From Pseudogracilibacillus sp. (GTDB lineage: Bacteria > Bacillota > Bacilli > Bacillales > Amphibacillaceae), in contig JAPFCO010000133.1 of the NCBI GenBank assembly GCA_026169505.1, positions 1 through 39,003 of the forward strand: a stretch of DNA of 39,003 nt, written 5' to 3'. The notes under the pieces were generated by a model. The model did no database searches. It saw only the letters and a program-made list of their open reading frames with translations, and was not told where the DNA came from. The position numbers and the translations under genes were made by a program. Positions within the stretch are counted from its first letter, which is position 1; the number at the start of each line of letters is the position of its first letter. Below, in pieces: positions 26,233 through 33,954 of this stretch.

Positions 26233-26742
26233 ATGGATGTAAAATACCCAATTGGCAAATTACATGTACCTGAAGACGTAAAGATGGAAGATATTCAAGA
26301 AAGCTTAAAACAAATCGAAACTTATACGATTCGATTAAGAAAAAGTGTTGACTCATTAAGTGAAGAGGAATTAAGGAGAACATACCGTGAAGGCAGCTGG
26401 ACAGTTCGTCAACTTGTTCATCATATTGCAGATTCACAGTTGAATATGTATCAACGGTTAAAATTAGCTTTAACAGATGAGAACCCAACAGTGCCGAATT
26501 TTGACCAAGACAAGTGGGCTATTCAACCAGACACAGAACTGCCAGTAGAAAGTTCTATTAAAATGTTAGAAGGTATCAATGAGCGTATTGTAGCTTTAGG
26601 GAATAATTTAACGGAAGAGCAATTAGATCGAACTTTTGTTCATCAGATAAACGGTACAATTACAGTTGCAACAAAGGTTCTAAAATTAGCTTGGCATGAA
26701 GAACATCACTTGGAACATATTAAAATCGCATTATCAAAATAG
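26233..26742 (+). CDS. bstA: Bacillithiol transferase BstA (YfiT, DinB fold)
   Basis: A metal-dependent S-transferase of the DinB/YfiT family that joins bacillithiol to electrophiles. It has 169 residues, the usual length. The three metal-binding histidines of the fold are in VHHIADSQLNMY (about residue 64) and HEEHHLEHIKIAL near the C-terminus. WTVRQLVHHIADS and FDQDKWA are characteristic of YfiT. AAAAGGGG lies before ATG 26233. Presence of this gene supports a bacillithiol-using Bacillota host. A strong terminator follows. Confidence 0.88.
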   Translation: MDVKYPIGKLHVPEDVKMEDIQESLKQIETYTIRLRKSVDSLSEEELRRTYREGSWTVRQLVHHIADSQLNMYQRLKLALTDENPTVPNFDQDKWAIQPDTELPVESSIKMLEGINERIVALGNNLTEEQLDRTFVHQINGTITVATKVLKLAWHEEHHLEHIKIALSK

Positions 26743-26777
26743 TATGAAGCTTGATAATTTGAAACAGAAACATGATA

Positions 26778-26809
26778 AACCGACTTCCATGAAGGAAAGT
26801 CGGTTTTTT
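26778..26809 (+). terminator. Terminator after bstA
   Basis: CCGACTTCC and GGAAAGTCGG pair around ATGAA, followed by TTTTTTC. Compact and strong. Confidence 0.88.
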
Positions 26810-26925
26810 CAAGATTATTTACTGCAAGTGCTAGTATCGTTGCAAGAGTTAGTCTTGCTAGATCTTCCATTTCCCACCCGTAAAAGCGCCACATTTTAAG
26901 AAATGCAAATTTAACCTAGTAAATT

Positions 26926-26981
26926 TCAATCAAATAATACTTTAGTCACTTGTTATATTTTTCCCTTTTGATAGATTAAAT
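26926..26981 (+). promoter_or_regulatory. Upstream control box 1 of type VII effector locus 2 (repeated element)
   Basis: Contains ATACTTTAGTCACTTGTTAT and CCCTTTTGATAGATTAAAT. Related copies occur at 30231 and 31942, each directly in front of a truncated toxin cassette. Conservation upstream of coding modules suggests a promoter or regulator site; TTGTTA with TAGATT about 16 nt downstream is one possible -35/-10 pair. The rest of the 400-nt gap from bstA to 27143 holds only the bstA terminator. Confidence 0.6.
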
Positions 26982-27142
26982 ACTACCTAGCATATGATTT
27001 TGGCACTAGGAGAGAAAAACAAATAAGGTGAGGATAAGTAATAATAAAAACTTAAGCATACAGACTAGTAACCAATAGTTAGCACTGTAGACACTACTTC
27101 AATTGATTTATGAGTTTTCATAATAAAGTAGAGGAGATTTCT

Positions 27143-27409
27143 ATGTACCTACGTGAAATTGAAAGTTTGGAATATTCTATATATGAATTACAAAAATCAT
27201 TGTATATGAAGCAAGAAGAAATTGAGCGATTGGAAATGGCGCAAAGTAATTTGATAGAGTTACAAGAAGAGTTTTTCTACAATCAGTCTTTATGCAAATC
27301 CCCTACACTATGTAAAAACACATGGCATGGTAAATTAGCAAAAGATTTTCAGACATTTCAAGAAGATGGAATCTTAGATACTTATCAAAAACTAACAAAG
27401 GAAAAATGA
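27143..27409 (+). CDS. DUF5082 (YwqH-like) LXG partner, N-terminal part of a split gene
   Basis: An 88-residue helical protein from ATG 27143, with GAGGAG 6 nt upstream; an in-frame upstream ATG at 27110 lacks such a site. It carries the WxG turn (NTWHGKLAKDF) seen in the intact-length homologue of locus 1, then stops at TGA 27409, where that homologue continues through a second helix. The missing part is in the -1 frame and starts at ATG 27406, overlapping the stop. So this is either a frameshifted ywqH-like gene or two translationally coupled half-genes. Confidence 0.65.
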   Translation: MYLREIESLEYSIYELQKSLYMKQEEIERLEMAQSNLIELQEEFFYNQSLCKSPTLCKNTWHGKLAKDFQTFQEDGILDTYQKLTKEK

Positions 27410-27546
27410 ACGAGATTCTTAATCGATTAGCTGAAGAAATTGAAGCAATAGCGCAATCAATTGTAAGTATAGAGGGAACAATAGCAACGAAAGAATTGAG
27501 ACTACAATATGTAAGGGAAATAAGTAGTAAGGAGATATTAAAATAG
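27406..27546 (+). CDS. 46-residue continuation of the split DUF5082 gene
   Basis: Starts ATG 27406 inside AAAAATGA, overlapping the stop of the preceding ORF, and ends TAG 27546 just before the next ATG. The peptide (MNEILNRLAEEIEAIAQSIV...) is an amphipathic helix that corresponds to the C-terminal helix of YwqH-type proteins. Together the two parts give about 134 residues, the usual full length. One base change in the A-run at 27402-27406 would fuse them. Expression by ATGA coupling is possible, so the pair may still work. Confidence 0.55.
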   Translation: MNEILNRLAEEIEAIAQSIVSIEGTIATKELRLQYVREISSKEILK

Positions 27547-27828
27547 ATGACGAACGAAATACATGTTTCTGAAGCTGAAGTGAAAGAAGCACTGAGTGGG
27601 TTGAAAAATTCTATTCAAGCACTAGAAGATGGGTTTTCCCCCAAAACATTATCTGAAAACGGGCTAGAAATGGCGGAAAAATTCAACGAGATCAATACTT
27701 CAATTGTAAGTTTTCTAGAAGTTTATCATACTTTGCTTATTAATAGTGAAGAAATGACAAGGAATTCAGTTGATGTTATCAAAGAAACAGATGCTAACAT
27801 AGCCTCTGAAATAGAGTTATTAAAGTAA
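27547..27828 (+). CDS. DUF5344 (YwqI-like) LXG partner protein
   Basis: A 93-residue acidic helical protein (HVSEAEVKEALSGLKNSIQAL...) in the YwqI position, between the ywqH-like gene and the LXG toxin gene. It begins directly after the TAG of the 46-residue ORF, with AAGGAG about 10 nt upstream. Predicted to bind the LXG N-terminus with the DUF5082 protein before secretion. Family call depends on layout and the pattern MAEKFNEINTSIVSFLEVYHTLL. Confidence 0.75.
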   Translation: MTNEIHVSEAEVKEALSGLKNSIQALEDGFSPKTLSENGLEMAEKFNEINTSIVSFLEVYHTLLINSEEMTRNSVDVIKETDANIASEIELLK

Positions 27829-27865
27829 TCGGTTAACATTTTCAAATGAATGATAGGAGGCTTTC

Positions 27866-29380
27866 ATGAAAACGTTAGATGTACATACTTGGAAGCAAAA
27901 TATAGAACAAACTCAAAAGGATATACAAGTATGTAAGAACCAATTCGAAACGATTCAACATGCTATAGAAAAAGTCATTGCACTTGAAGGAGTTTTTACA
28001 GGAAAAACTGCGAACGCTATTCGTCTGTTTTATTCAACATGTCATCAACCACTTCTTAAACTGGCAGATGAAACATTTCATCGTTATGTAAAAACACTCC
28101 AACAAATGGAGGAAGAAATCTATTCTTTCGAATCGGCAACAGATGGATATGTGCAACAACAATTTTTAGAAGGTGATGTAACGAATGAATTAAATAAATT
28201 AATAAAAGTAGCGGATAATTTAACAGAGAAAGTCAATTTTAAACTATCCGATGTTTCCGATATTGTACATCTGCCCCTATTAAATAGTGATGAATTAACT
28301 GAAAAAATAGAAGAAGCAAAAGAAATGTCAAAACAGACAGTAAAACAACTTGAAGTATTGGATCGTTCACAAGCAGATGCTCTTGTCACTGTAAATGAAG
28401 ATATAAAAACAATGAAACAATCTGTAGAAGATATTGGCAATATACTGCATAATGGAGATATGTCGGTACGAGATATCAATCTTTCCACATTATCCGGCAG
28501 TGAGGCATATGCACAATTAATGTGGAAAGTTAATCCTCTTCCTAATGCGTATTATAAATTTATCAATATTCTTTCTGGAATATCGCCAATTGTACTAATG
28601 TTTAACCCTAAAAAGATGTTACCTACGATAATACATAATCAAGAATCGAAGGATACAGATATCAATGAATTAAAGAAAACAGAACAGTATCAACAATTAG
28701 AAACCCAAAATCAGTTGACTGCTGAGGAAGAAGCAGTCCTATCAAATTGGTTGCTAAATCCTGACAAACCCAAAAACGTTTCTATAGAAGACTTTGAGGC
28801 TTTAACAGTTGATGCGAAAGAACCCCTAATATTTGAACAAGAAAGACAAATGAAAGGCGGTAATTCCGACCTTGCCGGGACACCAGATGGTCTAGCTGGC
28901 CCAACTACTGCACTCTTCACGTTAGCTTATTATGTGTCAATCGACGATGCTGTGGTGTTACTTGATCCGAACTCTTCACCAGATGAAAAGGCAGTGGCAG
29001 GATTATTTTTACTTCCTACACCTGGGAAATTTGCCAAACCATTCTTGAAACATGCGGATGATATGGGTGGGGCAGGAAATGCGGGAAGAAAGGTAAAAAA
29101 AGTAAACGCAGATGAAATTACGTACAGTGATAAATTTAACAATTCAAAATATAAGAACCAGGTAAAAACACGAGGATGGACAAATGAGAGTATTGCTGAT
29201 GTGATAAATAACCCTCATAAGACAGGAAGTTCGGTAAATAAGTATACAGGCAATTCTGTTACCGTCTACTATAAAGATAATGTACATTATGTTGCAATTG
29301 ATAATGGCACGGGAAAAGTGATACAGGTTTCAGACTTAAATAGAAAACATTGGAATTTTGATCCTAACTTTTCAAAATAG
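27866..29380 (+). CDS. LXG polymorphic toxin with colicin E5-like ribonuclease C-terminus
   Basis: Type VII-exported antibacterial toxin of 504 residues. Residues 1-200 are the LXG domain (MKTLDVHTWKQNIEQT; ALEGVFTGKTANAIRLFY). Residues ~274-410 are a linker and hydrophobic pre-toxin segment (YYVSIDDAVVLLDPNSSPDE, VAGLFLLPTPGKFAKPF). Residues ~426-504 match the colicin E5-related RNase: VKTRGWTNESIADVINNP, KYTGNSVTVYYKDNVHYVAI and DNGTGKVIQVSDLN. Colicin E5 cuts tRNAs for Tyr, His, Asn and Asp in the anticodon loop, so tRNA cleavage is the expected action. AGGAGG precedes ATG 27866. The immunity gene follows after 11 nt. Confidence 0.87.
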   Translation: MKTLDVHTWKQNIEQTQKDIQVCKNQFETIQHAIEKVIALEGVFTGKTANAIRLFYSTCHQPLLKLADETFHRYVKTLQQMEEEIYSFESATDGYVQQQFLEGDVTNELNKLIKVADNLTEKVNFKLSDVSDIVHLPLLNSDELTEKIEEAKEMSKQTVKQLEVLDRSQADALVTVNEDIKTMKQSVEDIGNILHNGDMSVRDINLSTLSGSEAYAQLMWKVNPLPNAYYKFINILSGISPIVLMFNPKKMLPTIIHNQESKDTDINELKKTEQYQQLETQNQLTAEEEAVLSNWLLNPDKPKNVSIEDFEALTVDAKEPLIFEQERQMKGGNSDLAGTPDGLAGPTTALFTLAYYVSIDDAVVLLDPNSSPDEKAVAGLFLLPTPGKFAKPFLKHADDMGGAGNAGRKVKKVNADEITYSDKFNNSKYKNQVKTRGWTNESIADVINNPHKTGSSVNKYTGNSVTVYYKDNVHYVAIDNGTGKVIQVSDLNRKHWNFDPNFSK

Positions 29381-29391
29381 GAGATGATGAA

Positions 29392-29892
29392 ATGATTATT
29401 AGAAAAAGCGGAAAAATTAACGAAGTTATTTATGAGCATACAACATATCATAGTGGGGAATATCGACTATACCCAACGATAATAGATTTAGAACATCTTA
29501 TTAAAGATGTGAAAGAAGTACAGTCTACAACAGAATATATTAGAATTAACCCATTTTATATAAACGGCCGTGCGGACATGCAAAGAGAATACGATGAATA
29601 TATGTTTTATATGGAATGTAGGGATGATTTTAATGAGGAGACTTTAAAAGAACATATTGCAGAATGTTTAGATGATGAATTGCCATTGTCACATAAAAGG
29701 ACACTAGGTGAAACTCTTTACCCATTGTGTAAGTGGGATGATGTGGAAACTTTTAATTTGGCACTAGAAAACTATTTTAGTTTATTGTATGAAATTTTAC
29801 CTGAATTGTTAGTGTCAGCTAAAAATGAAATGAAATTAGAAGATGAGGATCTAGCATTTGGATATTTTTGTTTTGAGGTTCACAGTGAATAA
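29392..29892 (+). CDS. Putative immunity protein to the colicin E5-like toxin
   Basis: A 166-residue acidic cytoplasmic protein encoded 11 nt after the toxin, with AGGAGATG as ribosome site. I do not recognise its family. Visible features: no signal or membrane segment, a tyrosine-rich middle (REYDEYMFYMECRDDF) and an acidic C-terminus (EDEDLAFGYFCFEVHSE). Acidic proteins encoded directly after a basic nuclease tip are usually its inhibitor. A copy of the last ~50 nt of this gene lies scrambled at 36926-36980, which shows that toxin and immunity ends were once joined elsewhere. Confidence 0.7.
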   Translation: MIIRKSGKINEVIYEHTTYHSGEYRLYPTIIDLEHLIKDVKEVQSTTEYIRINPFYINGRADMQREYDEYMFYMECRDDFNEETLKEHIAECLDDELPLSHKRTLGETLYPLCKWDDVETFNLALENYFSLLYEILPELLVSAKNEMKLEDEDLAFGYFCFEVHSE

Positions 29893-30035
29893 CATTTACT
29901 TAGTTTAGTCATCATTAAATGTAAAAGATTATACATCAAAGATGATGGCGTATTAGTTAAGCACCTATTAAAATGATCGCATCAAGTAATCCTAATGTTT
30001 GAGGGAAACTAGAATAAGTTAATAACTGTTTAAAT

Positions 30036-30070
30036 GAAAGGAGCATATGAAATAGAGATGCTCCTTTTGA
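30036..30070 (+). terminator. Cassette-end hairpin 1
   Basis: GAAAGGAGCAT and ATGCTCCTTTT form an 10-11 bp stem; the tail GATCTTG is a weak T-tract. Related hairpins at 31819 and 33955 close the following cassettes. Region 29893-30035 shows no gene. Confidence 0.6.
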
Positions 30071-30230
30071 TCTTGTCAATTATTGAAGAAGTAGAAGGAT
30101 AAATTAAAAATATATTTTACAAATGTACAGTTACTAACTCAGACATGTCCTTGTTGCTAAAGGGCTACGTTTGCTACAGATATAATCTTATTTTTAAAAT
30201 AACCTTATCAATTCCAACTTAATAAATGCA

Positions 30231-30280
30231 AACATTACTTTTGTCACATGGTACTTTTCCCTTTTTTGATAGATTAAATA
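30231..30280 (+). promoter_or_regulatory. Control box copy 2, in front of a decayed orphan cassette
   Basis: TTACTTTTGTCACATGGTAC followed by CCTTTTTTGATAGATTAAAT, aligned with box 1 at 26926 and box 3 at 31942. It lies 28 nt before the start of toxin homology at 30308. The stretch 30071-30230 has no supported feature. Confidence 0.55.
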
Positions 30281-30307
30281 TTAATCATCATGTTTTAAAA
30301 AAAATAT

Positions 30308-30521
30308 AACAGTATCAACAATTATAGGCTAAGAGTCAGTTGACCTCTGAGGAAGAGCCACTACCATTTGAACAGGGAAGACACGTAAAAGTTGGTACTT
30401 TATCTGACGGTAGAACTATAATAGTTTGAAAAGGAAGCTGATGGTCGCCCAACTGTTGAAATTCAAGAAGGGAAAACAAAAATCAAGCTTCGGTATAAGA
30501 GCAATAATTGGAGGAGTCAAA
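30308..30521 (+). pseudogene. Decayed orphan toxin cassette: linker plus short toxin tip
   Basis: ACAGTATCAACAATTA, then TCAGTTGACCTCTGAGGAAG, match the locus 2 toxin gene from 28686 (linker from about residue 274), but most of the linker and pre-toxin region is deleted. A tip follows across two frames: HVKVGTLSDGRTIIV, then a stop, then in the next frame ADGRPTVEIQEGKTKIKLRY. A DGRPT.EIQ...KIRY ending is common at the C-terminus of Bacillus polymorphic toxins. No start codon or LXG domain is present, so this is a remnant. An overlapping ORF in another frame, read from 30426, is an artefact. Confidence 0.65.
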
Positions 30522-30897
30522 ATGGAGAGATGGAAAAAGTGGATTCCAATAGATGATTTACCCCAAACGATTTACAATGAGCATATTTTAGATAATAGTG
30601 AAGGAATAACATTATTATTTAGCGATGTAATAGGAAACAAGAATATTGAAGTGTTTTTTGATGGTGGGGTTTTGTCATATAGGAATACGGATGAAGGATC
30701 GTTGTTCAAGACATTATCATTTCTAGAAGAAACATATGGAACAGATTTTTATAGTGAACCATTCTGAATATATGGATTTGTTTAACGAGGAAAGTATAAG
30801 CATTTATGAAAAAGAGATGAAACTTTATGTATTCCTCACTCCAGATGATGTAATAGAGGTTTTATCTACATATCCGCCAAGTATAGAAGTAAAATGA
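30522..30897 (+). pseudogene. Frameshifted immunity-like gene
   Basis: Starts ATG 30522 with GAGGAG upstream and reads MERWKKWIPIDDLPQTIYNE through EVFFDGGVLSYRNTDEG to TYGTDFYSEPF, then stops at 30767. The continuation SEYMDLFNEESISIYEKEM and YVFLTPDDVIEVLSTYPP is in the next frame to TGA 30897. I remember intact relatives with both halves in one frame and several residues between them, so a small deletion plus frameshift is likely. An 81-residue truncated product could still be made. Confidence 0.7.
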
Positions 30898-31019
30898 ATC
30901 AGAACGACAGTAGATGTTTCAGAGAGTCAATATTTAATAGTTCTAATGGAGTTGTAAAGCTGGAATCAATTTGGGATGGAGATAGATTAATTACGATTAA
31001 AATATTTGGAGGTAAATAA
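30894..31019 (+). CDS. 41-residue ORF, fragment of an unknown immunity-region gene
   Basis: ATG 30894 overlaps the TGA of the preceding frame (ATGA) and the stop overlaps the next ATG (TAATG). The peptide ends VVKLESIWDGDRLITIKIFGGK, which looks like the C-terminal strands of a longer protein; the first residues are probably not native. No family recognised. Likely a remnant retained through a deletion. Confidence 0.35.
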   Translation: MNQNDSRCFRESIFNSSNGVVKLESIWDGDRLITIKIFGGK

Positions 31020-31531
31020 TGAACAACAATAAAAAAATTCCTTTATTACAAATAGACAGTGAATCGGAATTAAGAGACAACATTTATCAAAAACGAGGAA
31101 TTCTTTTTGGAAGTGAAATTGAGAATACAAGAAGGTACTATATGACTGAAATGAACTTATATAATGATAATTTGTCCATAGGTATCTTAAATGGAGGGCA
31201 TGGCATAGACCCGCAAATAAAAATAATTGATTCTAGATTAATAATAACTTCAGATCAAATGTTATATATTTTTAGTATGAATCAGAAAACTACTACTAAA
31301 GTTATCGAATGCGATTCATTAATCTTTGATTTAATCGTTCATACAAACGATAAGTCTGTGATAGTAATATGTGAACTAGACATTAAGTGTATAACATATA
31401 AAGGGGATAAGAAGTGGTCTTGGCAAAGTGATGACATCATCATTGATTATGAAATAGATCATGATATCATCAATGTTGTAACCGAAGAAGAACAACAACA
31501 TATTTGTTTAGAAGATGGGATACTTTTTTAG
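31019..31531 (+). CDS. Hypothetical beta-rich protein in the immunity array
   Basis: A 170-residue protein without signal or membrane segments. The pattern of repeated short strands (LYNDNLSIGILNGGHG, IIDSRLIITSDQMLYIFSMN, LIFDLIVHTNDKSVIVICEL, CITYKGDKKWSWQSDDIII) suggests a partial beta-propeller-like or stacked-strand fold. I do not recognise the family. It lies between toxin cassettes and starts at the TAATG overlap after a GGAGG site, so it may be an intact immunity gene whose cognate toxin tip was lost. Confidence 0.55.
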   Translation: MNNNKKIPLLQIDSESELRDNIYQKRGILFGSEIENTRRYYMTEMNLYNDNLSIGILNGGHGIDPQIKIIDSRLIITSDQMLYIFSMNQKTTTKVIECDSLIFDLIVHTNDKSVIVICELDIKCITYKGDKKWSWQSDDIIIDYEIDHDIINVVTEEEQQHICLEDGILF

Positions 31532-31649
31532 GTTCTTTAAAAGTAACTAGAAAAGGATCGAATGGGTGTACCATTGATACAAAAGTGTTATACATGAAAA
31601 GATCGCCAAAATAAAATTAATCTGGGTGAATGATCGAAAAGATATAAAA

Positions 31650-31782
31650 GAGATGCTTATTCTGATTTGAAAACAGGAAATTTCTATGGTTTAGATACGG
31701 ACCTATTCCTATATGCCTTTAGACTCAGGAAATTTATCGAGATTTACCACGTGCATATCAAGGTTCAAGATATTGTTTTTAA
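31650..31782 (+). pseudogene. Coding remnant after the hypothetical immunity gene
   Basis: One frame reads AYSDLKTGNFYGLDTD; the next continues PIPICL, a stop, then EIYRDLPRAYQGSRYCF before TAA. The smooth join across frames looks like a decayed gene end rather than chance. Family not recognised. Flanking DNA 31532-31649 shows no gene. Confidence 0.4.
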
Positions 31783-31818
31783 TCTAGAACACTAGATTAA
31801 ATGAATAGCTGTTTTTAC

Positions 31819-31857
31819 GAAAGAGGCATATTAAAAATAGATGCTTCTTTTGTTTTT
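31819..31857 (+). terminator. Cassette-end hairpin 2
   Basis: AAGAGGCAT and ATGCTTCTTT pair with one G-U, followed by TGTTTTT. The preceding AAATGAATAGCTGTTTTTAC is identical to the sequence before hairpin 3 at 33955. Confidence 0.65.
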
Positions 31858-31941
31858 GGTTCTGCAAATGATCTTAATTTGATATTAACCGTATCAAGTA
31901 TAGGTTTGCGTCCTATGGTATAGCCTTTATCTAGTGAATTC

Positions 31942-31996
31942 TAATCAAGTAATACTTTAGTCACTTATTATATTTTTACTTTTTGATAGATTAAAA
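31942..31996 (+). promoter_or_regulatory. Control box copy 3, in front of the orphan toxin cassette
   Basis: AATCAAGTAATACTTTAGTC then ACTTATTATATTTTTACTTT and TTGATAGATTAAA, close to box 1 at 26926. Toxin homology begins about 5 nt later, at 32001, so the promoter region is joined straight to the middle of a toxin gene. Confidence 0.6.
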
Positions 31997-32000
31997 ATTA

Positions 32001-32728
32001 AACAGTTATCAACGATTAGCAGCTAAGAATCAGTTGACTGCTGAGGAAGAAGCAGCCCTATCAAATTGGTTGCTAAATCCTGACAAACCTAAAAATGTTT
32101 CTATAGATGATAATGAGGCTTTAACAGTTGATGCGAAAGAACCCTTCATATTTGAACAAGCAAGACAAATGAAAGGCGGTAATTCCGACCTTGCCGGGAC
32201 ACCAGATGGTCTAGCTGGACCAACTACTGCACTCTTCACGTTAGCTTATTATGTGACAATTGATGATGCTGTGGTGTTACTTGAGCCGAACTCTTCACCA
32301 GATGAAAAGGCAGTTGCAGGATTATTTTTACTTCCTACACCTGGGAAATTTGCCAAACCATTCTTGAAACATGCGGATGATATGGGTGGGGCAGGAAATG
32401 CGGGAAGAAAGACTGGGAGTATTGTTAAAGTAAATAACAAAATAAGAACAGACTCAGCTACTACTTCTAGAAAAGGTGGTGAAACATTGGTTGGCCATGC
32501 TTTAGAAAAACATGCAGGGAGGCATCCTGATGTTTGGGGACAAGTAAAGGGTGGACCAAGCCAAATAAATAAATCAGCTTTAAGACATTTAGAAGATATA
32601 CTAGATGCCCCAGGAGATTTTACTAAGGTTACAAATCACAAAGGAATTGATTTTTTAGAAAAAAACTGTCTGATGGACGCGGTGTTCGTTTGAATTTAGA
32701 TGGAACTTTTAAAGGGTTTATTGATTAA
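32001..32728 (+). pseudogene. Orphan toxin cassette lacking LXG domain, RNase-like tip, frameshifted near the end
   Basis: From 32001 to about 32411 this is almost the same DNA as 28686-29090 of the LXG toxin gene (linker plus pre-toxin segment). A different tip follows: GETLVGHALEKHAGRHPDVW, KGGPSQINKSALRHLEDILD, APGDF and GIDFLEK. It resembles the tip I recall for B. subtilis YobL/YxiD-type RNase toxins. An A-run at 32661-32667 is one base short: the ORF ends at 32693, while LSDGRGVRLNLDGTFKGFID continues in the next frame to TAA 32728. There is no ATG; TTG 32034 lacks a ribosome site. Probably a silent reservoir tip, as with orphan CdiA modules. Confidence 0.75.
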
Positions 32729-32746
32729 TTAAAAAGGAGAATCCAA

Positions 32747-33256
32747 GTGGAAAATGTAGAAATAGTTCTGATTGATTTTGATAAAAGTAACTTAGATGAT
32801 TTTGTATATAACGAACTTAAGTTACATTCTAGTAGAATCATTTCGTCACATTTTCATGATGACAAATTGAATAAAGATATAGAGTTTTTTCAATTAAATA
32901 GTTTAGAAAACATCTTATCCCCGATAGGTACTGGAAATACTTATGTAAAGGAATTACATATTGGTATTAATTTGCACAAGGTAATAATCGTGTTTTCATT
33001 CGATGAAAAAACAGGTGATATTGTAATAAATTTTCCAGAAGAAGAATTGTTTACAGGGAGCCAAGTCGAAAGTCGGTTAAAACTCACTAAGTTAGTAAAC
33101 TATCTAGTTGACATTAAAAGAAAATATAATATAGCTATCACTAAAATCGGTTATGAACCTGCATCAGATGAGGATATGTTATTGATTGAGTTAGATAACA
33201 ATAATGATAATTATAATGGAGTGATTGACACTATTATACAATTGCGATGTGAGTAG
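32747..33256 (+). CDS. Putative immunity protein of the orphan toxin cassette
   Basis: A 169-residue acidic soluble protein with a GTG start at 32747 and AAAAGGAGA 6-7 nt upstream. It begins 18 nt after the orphan tip ends, the normal place for a cognate immunity gene. Visible features: strands IGINLHKVIIVFSFDEKTGD, LTKLVNYLVDIKRKYN and an acidic C-terminus (EDMLLIELDNNNDN). I do not recognise the family. It is intact although the toxin tip is broken, as expected when immunity is still useful against kin. Confidence 0.6.
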   Translation: MENVEIVLIDFDKSNLDDFVYNELKLHSSRIISSHFHDDKLNKDIEFFQLNSLENILSPIGTGNTYVKELHIGINLHKVIIVFSFDEKTGDIVINFPEEELFTGSQVESRLKLTKLVNYLVDIKRKYNIAITKIGYEPASDEDMLLIELDNNNDNYNGVIDTIIQLRCE

Positions 33257-33407
33257 AGAGAAAGATTATAAAAAAAATGAAACTACACTAGCATCACTCT
33301 CGGCTGAAACTGAATTAGCGAAACTCACCAACTAGAATTTACCATAATATAAATGGAATTAATCTAAAACTCTATCAAGGATTAGAGTAGGCTTAGGGGG
33401 ATCATTA

Positions 33408-33776
33408 ATGGATAAATTTCATGATAGTAAAGTTTTAAATTATCAAGTCAATTTTGAGTGCCTAATATTAGAAGTTTACGTTGAGAATGAGCAAAATGAA
33501 CAAAGGAAAGTCATATTTGAAGATTTTTTTATGTTTCATTTTGAAGATCAGCTACCGAACAGTATACTTTTAGATATTGTTGAAGATGATATTGATATGT
33601 TCTGTAGAGAGAATAATGATTTGTTGGAAAAAGGAAAAGATTATTATTGGGGAATAGACTATGATAATTTTCAACAATTAAACAATCACCTGAAAGATAA
33701 TAATTATCGATATTTTAAGATACAATCCTCATATGGTTTGAATGGTTGGGTGTTAGCTAAAGAGCTTTCATTATAA
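33408..33776 (+). CDS. Hypothetical acidic protein, second immunity candidate
   Basis: A 122-residue soluble acidic protein (MDKFHDSKVLNYQVNFECLI; FFMFHFEDQLPNSILLDIVE). GGGGGATCATTA lies before ATG 33408. The length, charge and position at the end of a toxin cassette fit an immunity protein; no family recognised. The gap 33257-33407 has no gene. Its toxin may have been lost. Confidence 0.5.
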   Translation: MDKFHDSKVLNYQVNFECLILEVYVENEQNEQRKVIFEDFFMFHFEDQLPNSILLDIVEDDIDMFCRENNDLLEKGKDYYWGIDYDNFQQLNNHLKDNNYRYFKIQSSYGLNGWVLAKELSL

Positions 33777-33817
33777 ACTACAACAAATTGTGACCTATCT
33801 TTAAATCTAAATCAACC

Positions 33818-33913
33818 TTAACGGATAAGAATAAGCTAACCGCTACGGGAGATGCCACTTCAACGCATTGGTTGCTAAACCCTGATGTATCCAACAGTAA
33901 TTCTAAGTATTGA
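33818..33913 (+). pseudogene. Degenerate toxin-linker fragment
   Basis: Reads LTDKNKLTATGDATSTHWLL then NPDVSNSNSKY and a stop. It aligns with NQLTAEEEAVLSNWLLNPDK in the locus 2 toxin linker. It is the trace of a further cassette, now without tip. Confidence 0.55.
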
Positions 33914-33954
33914 CGTAGATCCAAGACACCAGAATAAATGAATAGCTGTTTTTA

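Noticed and set aside
26696-26899. Plus- and minus-strand ORFs over the bstA terminator
   Set aside because: They run through a clear terminator hairpin and have no family features.
28711-28920. Minus-strand ORF repeated at 32030-32239
   Set aside because: Both exist only because the plus-strand toxin linker is duplicated; no independent coding evidence.
30426-30521. Upstream extension of the immunity-like ORF at 30522
   Set aside because: It reads the decayed toxin tip in the wrong frame; GAGGAG supports ATG 30522.
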